59,120 nt of DNA from Lachnospiraceae bacterium (GTDB taxonomy: Bacteria > Bacillota > Clostridia > Lachnospirales > Lachnospiraceae), in assembly GCA_017474455.1 (NCBI GenBank), contig JAFVHP010000028.1, forward strand, positions 1-59,120. Direction: 5' to 3'. The position numbers and the translations under genes were made by a program. Of the stretch, positions 1 to 8,570 are shown in pieces (position 1 is the stretch's first letter; each line of letters opens with the position of its first letter). The notes beneath the pieces were generated by a model. That model was not told where the DNA came from, searched no databases, and saw nothing but the letters and a program-made list of their open reading frames with translations.

Positions 1-3000
1 AGGCAAGACGATCACCTTTACCCTTGCGGGCCAGGGCGGAACGCTGCCCGAGACGAAGACCGTAACACTGAGCGCGCCTGGAAAAGCTACATTCGGAGCC
101 ATCACATATGATGAATCCGATGCCGGCAAGACCTATACCTACACGATCAGTGAAGATGGTTTTGGAACTGGCTGGACAGGAACGCCTGCACAGATCACGG
201 CAACAGTAGAAGTCACAGACAAGGGTGACGGAACACTGGAAACGAAGGTGACCTATTCACCTGAAGATGCAACATTTACGAACACCTATGTTGCGAGCGG
301 CGAGATCGAACTGTTCGCAGGTAAGAAGCTGGATTCTGATGATGGCCTGAATGCGCCTGATGTTACCGGAAAGTATACTCTTATTCTGGAAGGTCAGGAC
401 GGCGCCCCGATGCCGGCCGGTGCCACGGATGGCCAGGTTAAGATCACGAATGTCGATGGCAACGGGACTATGTCAAGCTTCGGCAAGATCGCTTTCAATG
501 AAGCAGATGCCGGTAAGACATATATTTATAACGTAACAGAGGAAGGCACTGTTGCCGGTGTAATCAACGACACAAATAAATACACAGTATCTGTAGTGGT
601 CAAAGATAATGGCGATGGTACCCTTACTGCAACGGCGACTCCGAGTACGAATACTCTCTTTACCAATACATATAACGTAGAGAGTACCACGGTAGATGCA
701 CTCATTTTCAAGAAAGTTGAAGCGATCGGTACAGCCTGGGGTCCGAAGACCTTTGAATTCAGTATCAGCGGATCACCTCTTGGAAAAGCGGCAGATGGTT
801 CAGAAGTCACAGTAGGTAAAGCAACATTCAGCGCAGCCGGAACACAGAAAGTAGATTTCGGTACATTTACTTATACCGCTCCCGGGACATATAAGTATAC
901 GATCACGGAGATCACGCAGAGCGGAAACGGCTGGAAATGTGATAATGAAGAGAAGACAGTAACAGTAACAGTAAAGGATAACGGTGACGGAACACTTAGT
1001 GCTACAGTCGAACCGGAACAGTTAATTGTAACGAATGTTTACAACGCGGACGGCGAGATCGAACTGACAGGTACGAAGGAGCTGTACGGCAGTGACAAAG
1101 AAGTCACTCTGGAAGACGAGACGGCGATCAAGGCGACTCTTGAATCTGACGGCGAAGTTACCGAAGTACCTCTGAAGGTAGCGCTGACAGCAGCGGACGA
1201 AGAGACACAGCTTTCGATCGACAGTGAAGATATCATCATCGAAGAAGGCGGAGACGTGGCAGAGACGGAAGGCATCATCGAAGCAGATGCCCAGCAGACC
1301 GTACTGTTTGGCGCGATCACCTTCAAGAAAGCCGGTGTCTACACATTCGCGGCAGCGCAGGTCGTAGAGGAAGAGCTGGAAGGCTGGACCTACGATAAAG
1401 AAGAGAAGCTGATCACAGTAGAAGTAGTACCCGGAGACGGCCAGCTTGAAGCGACCGTAACGGATAACGATCCTCTGTTCGTCAACAAATATGTTGATCC
1501 TGATGAGGTGGCGGAAGTAAGCTTCCAGATCCCTGCAGAGATCATCACGAGGACCGAAGAAGATGCAGAGCCTGTAAGCCAGGCATTCACACTTAAGATC
1601 GCGTCCGAAGATGAAGAAGTAGTGATCGAGAATGCAGAAGTCACATCGGAAGAGATCGTTGCAGGCGAAAGCGGCAAGGTAGTATTCGATGTAACAGCGA
1701 AGGTACCGGTCAAGGCAGAAGAACTGCCGGTATACAGCTTCACAGTCTCCCAGATCGACGAGGAGATCGAAGGCTGGACGCTGAACGTCGAGAATGAAGA
1801 AGTACAGACCGTGGAAGTCAGGATCGTCAAGACAGAAGCGGAAGAAGAAGCAGAGGCAGAAGAAGCCGAAGCTAAATATGAAGCAGTCGTCGGAGACGCA
1901 CCTGTATTCGTAAATGCATACGCACCGGCAGTCGAAGAGGAAGCGGCAGAAGTAAGCTTCCGGATCCCTGCCGAGGTCATCACGAAGATCGCGGACGAAG
2001 TAGAACCTGTGAGCCAGGCATTCACCCTTACGATCGCATCGGGAGATGAAGGCGTAGCCATTGAGAACGCAGAGGTCACAACAGAAGAGATCCTTGCAGG
2101 CGAGAGCGGGCAGGCAGTATTCGATGTGACCGTGCAGGTACCTGCGGATGCAGAGGAGACAACAGTATACAGCTTCACAGTCGCCCAGAAGAGTGAGGAA
2201 GAGCTGGAAGGCTGGACACTGAACGTCGACAATGACAGCGAGCAGACCGTGACCGTCAGGATCAACAAGACGGAAACAGAAGCTACTGAAGAAGCAGAAG
2301 CAGAAGTTAAATATGAAGCAGTCGTAGAAGGCACACCGGTATTCGTAAACGCATACGGACTGGCAGCTGAAGACGATGAGACCCTCACAGAAGAAACAGA
2401 TGCACCTGAAGAAGGTGGTGAGGAGACCGGCGAAGAAGGTGCAGAGGAAGCTCCTGCAGCGGATGCCCCTGTAGAAGAGGCCCATGTAGAGGAAGCCCCT
2501 GCGGCAGACGCGCCTGTAGTTGAGACACCTGCGGAAGACGCACCTGTAGTAGACGCACCCGTAGTCGAGACACCTGCAGAAGAAGCACCCGCAGCAGATG
2601 CGCCTGTAGTTGAGACGCCTGCAGAGGAAACACCTGCAGAAGACGCACCTGTAGTTGAGACACCTGCAGAGGAGGCACCTGTAGTTGAAGCACCTGCAGC
2701 AGATGCGCCTGTAGACGAAACACCTGCAGAGGAAGCACCTGCAGCTGTAGAGGCAGTCGACGGAGCATCAGCCCTGTGGACAGCGGGCTATGCCAACAAG
2801 GTATACCTGGAAGGCACGGAGACGCTGGTTGCAAGGAAGCTCGATGGCGGAGAGTTCACGTTTGAAGTCTATTACGACGGAACCAAAGTTGCTTCCGGAA
2901 CAAACGGAGCAGCAGAAGCCGGCGAAAAGGCGGAGATCGTCTTCGAACCCGCTATCAAGTTCAGCACGGAAGCAAAGGATGGCTACATCAACGTAGTCAA

Positions 3001-4876
3001 AGACGGAAAGATAGTAGACGGTATCACCTTAACAGTGAAGGAAACTGGAACGACCATGAGCGGTATCCAGGAGAATAAGCAGACCTTTACTGTAAACCTT
3101 AAGTTCACCGACAACGGCGACGGAACACTGGACGTATCACCTGCGGAAGAAGTCGATATCGCATTTGTGAACTATTACATCACGGATGTAGCCAAGGTAT
3201 CGGTGAGCGGGACGAAGGAAATGGTCGGCAGGCCGCTGTTTGAAGATGAGTATACGTTCGATATCAGTGTCAGCCCTGAAGACGGACCGCTTCCGGAGAC
3301 TATTTCGGTCACCAACGACGCCAACGGCGGATTCAGCTTCGGTGAGATCACGTTCGGCCAGGCAGACCTTGATCCTGACGGAACAGCGAAGTATACCTAT
3401 ACGGTCACAGAGTCCGGAGATCATCCCGGAGTTACAAATGATCCTGAAAATCCTAAGACCTTCACGGTTGAGCTTTCGATCGAGAAGCAGGAAACAGGAC
3501 ACGACAAGATAGTGGCTAAAACGACAGGACTCGACGGAGGTATCAAGTTCATCAATACCTACGAGTCAAAGCCTGTAACGACGAAGATCACGATCCCTGT
3601 GACGAAGGAGCTGGTCGGCCGTGCACTGAAGGAAGGCGAGTTCACCTTCGAGCTGAAGGATAAGGACGGAAACATAAGGACCGCAAGCAATGACGCGAAC
3701 GGCAACGTAGATTTCGGCGAGTTCACATTTGATACGGTAGGTAACTACACTTACACGATCAGCGAGGTATCCGGATCGCTCGGCGGAGTCACATATGACA
3801 CCAACATCTTTGATGTGACCGCGAACGTGACGGAGAAGCTGGATGAGAACGGCAGATACCTGGGCGAGCTGGAATGCACATGGACGAACAGCGGCGGGCT
3901 TGAAGAGATCACATTCATCAACACGTATGTACCTTCACCTGTAAAGGTAAGCTTCAACGTAAGCAAGAAGCTGACAGGCCGCGCACTGAAGGATGGCGAG
4001 TTCACCTTCCAGATGACGGACAGCGAAGGCAAGGTAGAAACAGCGACCAACAAGGCAGACGGAACGATCACGTTCCCTGAGAAGACGTTCAAGGAGACCG
4101 GAACATATACCTTCACCATCACAGAGCTCAACGATGGCAAGGGCGGGATCACGTACGACGCGGATAAGGAAGTCATCACCGTAGTCGTAACGGACGACGA
4201 GCAGGGCCACCTGCTGGCAGAGGTAAGTCCTCAGAGCGTGACCTTTGAGAATACTTACTCGGCAGAGGGTACCGCAGCAGCGATCACAGCCAGGAAGGTA
4301 ATGGACGGCAGGACGCTTCAGGCCGGAGAGTTCACCTTCTACCTGAAGGACAGCAATGGAAACACAGTAGCGGAAGCGAAGAACGACGCAGCCGGAGACG
4401 TATCCTTCGGAACCCTGAAGTTCGATAAGGTGGGCGAGTACAAGTACACGATCACGGAGCAGACGGGCAGCGAAGCGAGGGTCATCTATGATACGAGCAC
4501 CAAGACAGTAACAGTCAAGGTCGTAGATAATGGTGACGGAACGATGACGGCGACAGTAACGGGTAACGGCCAGGTCTTCACGAACAGAGTAAGGTCGGAC
4601 GACAACCCGCCGCCGGATGAGCCTACACCGCCGACCCCTCCGATCATCATCCCTCCCACACCGGTACCGCAGACACCGCAGGTACTGGGAGCCCAGAGAG
4701 TACTGGGAGCGCAGAGGGTGCTTGGAGCCCAGCGCGGAGTCCTCGGAGCAGCAAGGACAGGAGATGATAAGAACATGCTGGCATGGCTCGGAGTAATGCT
4801 GAGCGGAATAGCGGCACTGGTCGGATACATCCTGTTCATGATGAGGAAGAGAAGGAACGGCAAAGCAGCTGAATAA
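1..4876 (+). CDS. Giant Spy0128-type repeat surface adhesin/pilin, 5' partial
   Basis: The reading frame is open from base 2 with no start codon, so the gene begins upstream; about 1,624 residues are visible. It is built from at least eleven copies of a beta-sandwich domain of the Spy0128/FctA pilin type. Each copy has an early Lys (for example VTKELVGRALKEGEFTF), a central YTYTITE-like strand with Glu, and a closing FTNTY, FVNAY or FINTY strand whose Asn would form the Lys-Asn isopeptide bond. Copies 4-6 are diverged and very acidic. A Glu/Ala/Pro/Val repeat (2452-2755) splits the protein into two arms. The C-terminus has a Pro-rich stalk, three VLGAQR units, ARTGD, a hydrophobic segment and an MMRKRR tail. 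This is a cell-wall sorting-signal layout, but without a canonical LPXTG. Role inferred: surface adhesion or fibre. Confidence 0.88.
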   Translation, partial: GKTITFTLAGQGGTLPETKTVTLSAPGKATFGAITYDESDAGKTYTYTISEDGFGTGWTGTPAQITATVEVTDKGDGTLETKVTYSPEDATFTNTYVASGEIELFAGKKLDSDDGLNAPDVTGKYTLILEGQDGAPMPAGATDGQVKITNVDGNGTMSSFGKIAFNEADAGKTYIYNVTEEGTVAGVINDTNKYTVSVVVKDNGDGTLTATATPSTNTLFTNTYNVESTTVDALIFKKVEAIGTAWGPKTFEFSISGSPLGKAADGSEVTVGKATFSAAGTQKVDFGTFTYTAPGTYKYTITEITQSGNGWKCDNEEKTVTVTVKDNGDGTLSATVEPEQLIVTNVYNADGEIELTGTKELYGSDKEVTLEDETAIKATLESDGEVTEVPLKVALTAADEETQLSIDSEDIIIEEGGDVAETEGIIEADAQQTVLFGAITFKKAGVYTFAAAQVVEEELEGWTYDKEEKLITVEVVPGDGQLEATVTDNDPLFVNKYVDPDEVAEVSFQIPAEIITRTEEDAEPVSQAFTLKIASEDEEVVIENAEVTSEEIVAGESGKVVFDVTAKVPVKAEELPVYSFTVSQIDEEIEGWTLNVENEEVQTVEVRIVKTEAEEEAEAEEAEAKYEAVVGDAPVFVNAYAPAVEEEAAEVSFRIPAEVITKIADEVEPVSQAFTLTIASGDEGVAIENAEVTTEEILAGESGQAVFDVTVQVPADAEETTVYSFTVAQKSEEELEGWTLNVDNDSEQTVTVRINKTETEATEEAEAEVKYEAVVEGTPVFVNAYGLAAEDDETLTEETDAPEEGGEETGEEGAEEAPAADAPVEEAHVEEAPAADAPVVETPAEDAPVVDAPVVETPAEEAPAADAPVVETPAEETPAEDAPVVETPAEEAPVVEAPAADAPVDETPAEEAPAAVEAVDGASALWTAGYANKVYLEGTETLVARKLDGGEFTFEVYYDGTKVASGTNGAAEAGEKAEIVFEPAIKFSTEAKDGYINVVKDGKIVDGITLTVKETGTTMSGIQENKQTFTVNLKFTDNGDGTLDVSPAEEVDIAFVNYYITDVAKVSVSGTKEMVGRPLFEDEYTFDISVSPEDGPLPETISVTNDANGGFSFGEITFGQADLDPDGTAKYTYTVTESGDHPGVTNDPENPKTFTVELSIEKQETGHDKIVAKTTGLDGGIKFINTYESKPVTTKITIPVTKELVGRALKEGEFTFELKDKDGNIRTASNDANGNVDFGEFTFDTVGNYTYTISEVSGSLGGVTYDTNIFDVTANVTEKLDENGRYLGELECTWTNSGGLEEITFINTYVPSPVKVSFNVSKKLTGRALKDGEFTFQMTDSEGKVETATNKADGTITFPEKTFKETGTYTFTITELNDGKGGITYDADKEVITVVVTDDEQGHLLAEVSPQSVTFENTYSAEGTAAAITARKVMDGRTLQAGEFTFYLKDSNGNTVAEAKNDAAGDVSFGTLKFDKVGEYKYTITEQTGSEARVIYDTSTKTVTVKVVDNGDGTMTATVTGNGQVFTNRVRSDDNPPPDEPTPPTPPIIIPPTPVPQTPQVLGAQRVLGAQRVLGAQRGVLGAARTGDDKNMLAWLGVMLSGIAALVGYILFMMRKRRNGKAAE
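2452..2755 (+). repeat. In-frame EAP/VET repeat tract in adhesin
   Basis: Degenerate tandem units encode patterns such as APVVETPAEEAPAADAPV. Unit boundaries vary by one to three codons, as expected of slippage or unequal exchange. It is an acidic, Pro-rich, probably extended linker between the two arms of isopeptide domains. Copy number is likely to differ between strains (inference). Confidence 0.85.
4681..4755 (+). repeat. VLGAQR hexapeptide repeats before the anchor
   Basis: Three near-identical 18-base units encode VLGAQR, followed by a diverged fourth (GVLGAAR) just before TGDDKN and the membrane segment. The same array recurs in the downstream duplicate at about 6832-6906. The last unit sits where a sortase signal would be expected. 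Confidence 0.75.
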
Positions 4877-4900
4877 GTAAGAACCGAAGTAAAGCAGTTG

Positions 4901-4937
4901 AACCTGCCGGATCCATGTGGTCCGGCAGGTTCTTTTT
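4901..4937 (+). terminator. Rho-independent terminator of the adhesin gene
   Basis: AACCTGCCGGA (4901-4911) pairs with TCCGGCAGGTT (4921-4931), followed by CTTTTT. It lies 25 bases after the adhesin stop. A near copy follows the duplicated fragment at 7051-7086. Confidence 0.9.
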
Positions 4938-4955
4938 CACAGAAGGAAGAAAAGA

Positions 4956-6188
4956 ATGGACCAGCACAGACAAAGAACAGCGGAAAGGAAGCGCAGGACC
5001 GCGACCATCCTGATCGTCCTGACATGCTTTCTGGCAGCCCTTATGCTGTCGGGGTGCAGTGAGAAGAAGAGCGGGACGGGAGGCTGGCGTGAAGCGGCCG
5101 AAGCCTTAAGCGCGGCAAACGACTGGGAGGAAGCCTTAATGGACGTCGAAGTGAAAACAGATGACGGGATGTATGCCTACAGCCTGCTGGATACACATGA
5201 AAAGAAGATCTACAACGTGATCCTGTCAGCCCTGGATGAGAGGCATACAGGGAAGTTGCCGCCGGACACGACGAAGGAGGTAATAGAGAAGGTCTACCTG
5301 AGTGTAATGGCGGATAACCCGGAACTGTTCTATGTCAGCGGCTATGAAATCAGAATGCTGGCGCAGCCTGCGGCAGAGGCAAAAACGGAAGAAACCGGTA
5401 CCCAGCCTCTCGAGTTTGTCATAAGCTTTGAAGGGAAGGAAGAGCTTTCGGCGGATGAGACCGCCCAGAGAAAGGAACGGCTCGAAACACTGAGGAGAGA
5501 GGTCCTGGAGGGGATAGCGGAAGATGCCGGGGATTATGAGAAGGCTAAACAGGTCTATGACTATGTGATCCTCCACACCATCTACGGCGGCAATGCGGGG
5601 AGCGGTCAGACTGCGGATGCAGCCCTGCTTGAGGGGAAAGCTGTCTGTACCGGGTATGCCCGTGCTGCCCAGTACCTGCTCCAGGGAGCCGGTATCGACA
5701 GCACGCTGATCACGGGAAGGAAAGGCGGCAGACCTCACGCCTGGCTGCTGGTCAGGCTGGACGGGGACTACTACTATATGGATCCGACCGAGGGGGACAA
5801 CCTTTTAGCGAATATGCCTTCCAACTACAGGCGGATCTTCGTGAACTATGCGTATTTCGCCATGACAACGGCAGACCTGGGGACCAAGTATACAGACGAC
5901 GGGCATCTGCCCCTGCCTGAGTGTACTGCACAGGCGGACAGCTATTTTGAACGAGAGGGCCGGTTCATCGGTACGGCAGCGGAAGCGGAACTGGAAGAGA
6001 TCCGGCAGCTGCCTGACTGGACAGCAGCTGAAGGGATCGCGTACCTGCAGTTCAGGAGTGAGAAAGGGTGCTATGAGGAAGCGACAGCGGGCCTGACAGA
6101 GGGAGGTCCGGCAGCTGCGAACGGCTGGATATGTATGAAGGGAGACGAGTTTTGCCTGCTGACCTTCTACCGTCCTGTCGGGAAATGA
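4956..6188 (+). CDS. Transglutaminase-like (peptidase-like) lipoprotein
   Basis: 410 residues. The ATG at 4956 follows an AGAAGGAAG ribosome binding site; an in-frame GTG at 4917 lies inside the terminator stem and is unlikely. A basic N-terminus and hydrophobic segment end in lipobox LSGC (Cys34), so it is probably a membrane-anchored lipoprotein. The central domain has the transglutaminase-core triad: Cys231 in GKAVCTGYARAAQYLL, His261 in PHAW and Asp276 in MDPTEGD. In bacteria this fold usually acts on peptide or protein amide bonds rather than being a classical cross-linker. Its position directly behind the giant isopeptide-repeat adhesin suggests a role in processing or attaching surface protein; that is inference. 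The C-terminal third (about 300-410) has no motif I recognise. Confidence 0.85.
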   Translation: MDQHRQRTAERKRRTATILIVLTCFLAALMLSGCSEKKSGTGGWREAAEALSAANDWEEALMDVEVKTDDGMYAYSLLDTHEKKIYNVILSALDERHTGKLPPDTTKEVIEKVYLSVMADNPELFYVSGYEIRMLAQPAAEAKTEETGTQPLEFVISFEGKEELSADETAQRKERLETLRREVLEGIAEDAGDYEKAKQVYDYVILHTIYGGNAGSGQTADAALLEGKAVCTGYARAAQYLLQGAGIDSTLITGRKGGRPHAWLLVRLDGDYYYMDPTEGDNLLANMPSNYRRIFVNYAYFAMTTADLGTKYTDDGHLPLPECTAQADSYFEREGRFIGTAAEAELEEIRQLPDWTAAEGIAYLQFRSEKGCYEEATAGLTEGGPAAANGWICMKGDEFCLLTFYRPVGK

Positions 6189-6248
6189 CGATCGAACATG
6201 TAAAAAGAGGGCAGGCAGGATCTTAAAGCACTGAAAACGAAAACATAC

Positions 6249-6282
6249 AGCCAGGACCGGGAACGGACCTGGCTATTTTAAT
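6249..6282 (+). terminator. Terminator after transglutaminase-like gene
   Basis: AGCCAGGACC (6249-6258) pairs with GGACCTGGCT (6265-6274) with one mismatch, followed by ATTTTAAT. It sits 60 bases after the stop. Confidence 0.7.
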
Positions 6283-6302
6283 TATAGTACTAGGCTTAAG
6301 AC

Positions 6303-6356
6303 TGTTTCGTACGGATCCACGAGTTTTTCAGAAGAATAACGAGTCCGTACGAAACA
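6303..6356. repeat. Perfect 13-bp inverted repeat
   Basis: TGTTTCGTACGGA (6303-6315) is exactly mirrored by TCCGTACGAAACA (6344-6356), with a 28-base loop that itself holds two ACGAG direct repeats. It has no T-run and no neighbouring transposase. It could be a protein-binding site, a recombination site or a relic of the event that created the duplicated adhesin fragment. The 157 bases that follow, up to 6513, show no gene. Confidence 0.7.
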
Positions 6357-6513
6357 ATAAGCCACTCGCTGTGCAGGTGAAGACGATTTGAAAGAATAAT
6401 ACGTCAACATTAGATGGAAGACTGTTCATGCCCGTAGACTAAGTCAGTCAATCTCTGCCAAGAGCACCAAACCCATTTCTCATAAAAGCGGCAAAATGAC
6501 ATGAATGTCATAA

Positions 6514-7026
6514 ATAGCGGAAGCGAAGAACGACGCGGCCGGAGACGTATCCTTCGGGACCCTGAAGTTCGATAAGGCGGGCGAGTACAAGTACACGATC
6601 ACAGAGCAGACGGGCAGCGAAGCGAGGGTCATCTATGATACGAGCACCAAGACAGTAACAGTCAAGGTCGTAGATAATGGTGACGGAACGATGACGGCGA
6701 CAGTAACGGGTAACGGTCAGGTCTTCACGAACAGAGTAAGGTCGGACGACAACCCGCCGCCGCCGGATGAGCCTACACCGCCGACCCCTCCGATCATCAT
6801 CCCTCCTACAACGGTACCGCAGACACCGCAGGTACTTGGAGCGCAGAGAGTACTGGGAGCGCAGAGGGTACTTGGAGCACAGCGCGGAGTCCTGGGAGCA
6901 GCAAGGACAGGAGACGATAAGAATATGCTGGCATGGCTCGGAGTAATGCTGAGCGGAATAGCGGCACTGGTCAGATACATCCTGTTCATGATGAAGAAGA
7001 GAAGGAACGGCAAAGCAGCTGAATAA
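6514..7026 (+). pseudogene. Silent duplicate of the adhesin 3' end
   Basis: From about 6516 the sequence is a near-identical copy of the adhesin from about 4371 to beyond its terminator. It covers most of the last Spy0128-like domain, the Pro-rich stalk, the VLGAQR units and the membrane anchor. Differences are few: FDKV to FDKA, one extra Pro codon, PTPV to PTTV, LVGY to LVRY and MMRK to MMKK. A stop (TAA, 6511-6513) lies directly upstream in frame, and the frame resumes with ATA, so there is no start or signal peptide and it should not make a surface protein. Internal ATG 6691 lacks a convincing RBS. The copy could serve as a recombination donor for the parent gene (inference). Confidence 0.85.
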
Positions 7027-7050
7027 GTAAGAACCGAAGTAAAGCAGTTG

Positions 7051-7086
7051 AACCTGCCGGATCCATGAGGTCCGGTAGGTTTCTTT
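7051..7086 (+). terminator. Copied terminator of the adhesin duplicate
   Basis: AACCTGCCGGA (7051-7061) and TCCGGTAGGTT (7071-7081), then TCTTTT. It is the same hairpin as at 4901 with a G-T wobble, showing that the duplication extended past the gene into its terminator. Confidence 0.8.
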
Positions 7087-7087
7087 T

Positions 7088-7258
7088 ATTCAGAAGCAGT
7101 AACGTGGACCATTTCAACCGGACCGCGGAAGCGGGACGGGGAACCCAGTGCGCCGGCACTGGGTTTCTATAGTATTATTCTGAAGCTGTAATGTGGATCA
7201 TTTCAACCGGACCGCGGAAGCGGGACGGGGAACCCAGTGCGCCGGCACTGGGTTTTTT
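7088..7258. repeat. Two direct repeats, each ending in a terminator hairpin
   Basis: A unit of about 78 bases at 7088-7165 recurs at 7177-7254 (offset 89). The last 50 bases of the units, from CATTTCAACCGG onward, are identical. Each ends in AACCCAGTGC-GCCG-GCACTGGGTT (7142-7165 and 7231-7254) followed by T-rich sequence. The part before the hairpin is as conserved as the hairpin, so this is more than a bare terminator. With the hairpin at 7051 it makes three stop signals in a row downstream of the adhesin region. Confidence 0.8.
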
Positions 7259-7370
7259 ATGTATAATATGGTTACATACCGATGAAATCTTTGCCTGAAG
7301 CCGGTTCTTTTCTTACGAATATGCCGGGATGGTCAGATAAGAAAAACGGTAAGGGGGAATATAAACAGGA

Positions 7371-8540
7371 ATGAAAACAAGCAAGATAATAGTGATCCTG
7401 ATGACTGTATGCATGACATTGGCGCTGGTCCTGACCGGCTGTGCCGGTTTGGGGCACGGAACCGGGAACGCAGCCGGCGATCCGTCGACCTGGCCTGACG
7501 GATGGGAGCCGATCGGTGAAGAGGCAGCTCCGCAGGCACAGGCAGGTAATGAGGATGCCGGAAGTCCTGCCGGAAATCCCGCCGGCGAGGCGCAGGTTGA
7601 GGCATCTGACGGAGCGCAGGCAGAAACAGCAGGCGGCCTTACCTTCGCGGACCTGCAGGATATCGACTTCAATTTCTCCAGCGGCGCGGGCGGCTGGGGC
7701 ACGGAGCTGCATATCGGCGCGGACGGTTCTTTTTCCGGCAGCTATCATGATTCCGAGATGGGCGAGGTCACGGAGGAGACTCCGCACGGGGCGTATTACT
7801 GCTGTGATTTCAAAGGGCAGTTCACCGAGCTGAAGAAGGTCAACGAGTATACTTACAGCACTTCGATCGCGCAGATGACCTATGAAAAAGAGGCCGGGAC
7901 CGAGGAAGTCAAAGACCAGATGATGTACAAATACACCGATCCCTATGGGCTTGACAGCGCGGAAACGCTTTATATTTACCTGCCGGAAGCGAAAGTGGTG
8001 GATCTGCCGGAGGCTTTTGTGGACTGGGTCCGGATGGCCATGAATTATGAAGACAGGCAGGAGCTCGGCTTTTACGGCCTCTACAATGAAGCCGGCGAAG
8101 CCGGGTTCTCCGGATTCCCGAAAGACGCGTTATCAGGCGGGGCAGACGGCGCTGCCGCGGCAGCGGGTGAAACGGTCTCCGATGGTGCCGCAGGCATAAA
8201 GTCCGCCCTTCAGAAGACAGAAGAGGCGGCGGCCGCCCTGCAGGCGGAGCTGGACAGCGATATCCCGCAGACGCAGATGAACCTGACGTCGGGTGAGCTT
8301 TATCAGGTATGGGACGACCAGCTGAACCTGATCTGGGCTTATCTGAAGGATACCCTGGATGCCGGTGCCATGAAGACGCTGACGGCTGAGCAGGTCAAAT
8401 GGATCGACAATAAGGAAAGTGAAGTGGCCAAAGCAGCCGCGGAATATGAAGGCGGCTCCATCGCTCCGCTGGTGGCCAATACGAAAGCCGCCGAGCTGAC
8501 CAGGGACAGGGTCTATGAGCTGATGGAGTACGTAAAATAA
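7371..8540 (+). CDS. Lipoprotein with C-terminal LprI-like domain
   Basis: 389 residues. The signal sequence ends with lipobox LTGC (Cys24). Residues about 25-90 are a low-complexity Ala/Gly/Glu linker. Residues about 90-250 form a domain with LTFADLQDIDFNFSSGAGGW and GSFSGSYHDSEMGE, a pattern seen in uncharacterised Clostridia lipoproteins. The C-terminal 100 residues match the LprI (DUF1311) pattern: paired Trp/Leu helices, LTAEQVKWIDNKESE, EGGSIAPL and a closing helix. LprI in Mycobacterium inhibits lysozyme, but most LprI-domain proteins are uncharacterised and the usual Cys pairs are absent here, so inhibition is only a possibility. RBS AACAGGA. The gene stands about 30 bases before the MalY-like gene, so cotranscription is likely. 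Confidence 0.75.
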   Translation: MKTSKIIVILMTVCMTLALVLTGCAGLGHGTGNAAGDPSTWPDGWEPIGEEAAPQAQAGNEDAGSPAGNPAGEAQVEASDGAQAETAGGLTFADLQDIDFNFSSGAGGWGTELHIGADGSFSGSYHDSEMGEVTEETPHGAYYCCDFKGQFTELKKVNEYTYSTSIAQMTYEKEAGTEEVKDQMMYKYTDPYGLDSAETLYIYLPEAKVVDLPEAFVDWVRMAMNYEDRQELGFYGLYNEAGEAGFSGFPKDALSGGADGAAAAAGETVSDGAAGIKSALQKTEEAAAALQAELDSDIPQTQMNLTSGELYQVWDDQLNLIWAYLKDTLDAGAMKTLTAEQVKWIDNKESEVAKAAAEYEGGSIAPLVANTKAAELTRDRVYELMEYVK

Positions 8541-8570
8541 GCATTACCGGCAGAAGGAGAGACGGCATCT

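Noticed and set aside
1022-2485. Minus-strand open frame of 487 codons inside the adhesin
   Set aside because: It is the antisense of Glu/Ala-rich codons (Phe/Cys/Leu-rich product), has no RBS or family and lies within a clear plus-strand gene.
6691-7026. Separate 111-residue surface protein starting at ATG 6691
   Set aside because: The homology to the adhesin begins upstream at about 6516 in the same frame, there is no signal peptide and no RBS; it is part of a truncated duplicate.
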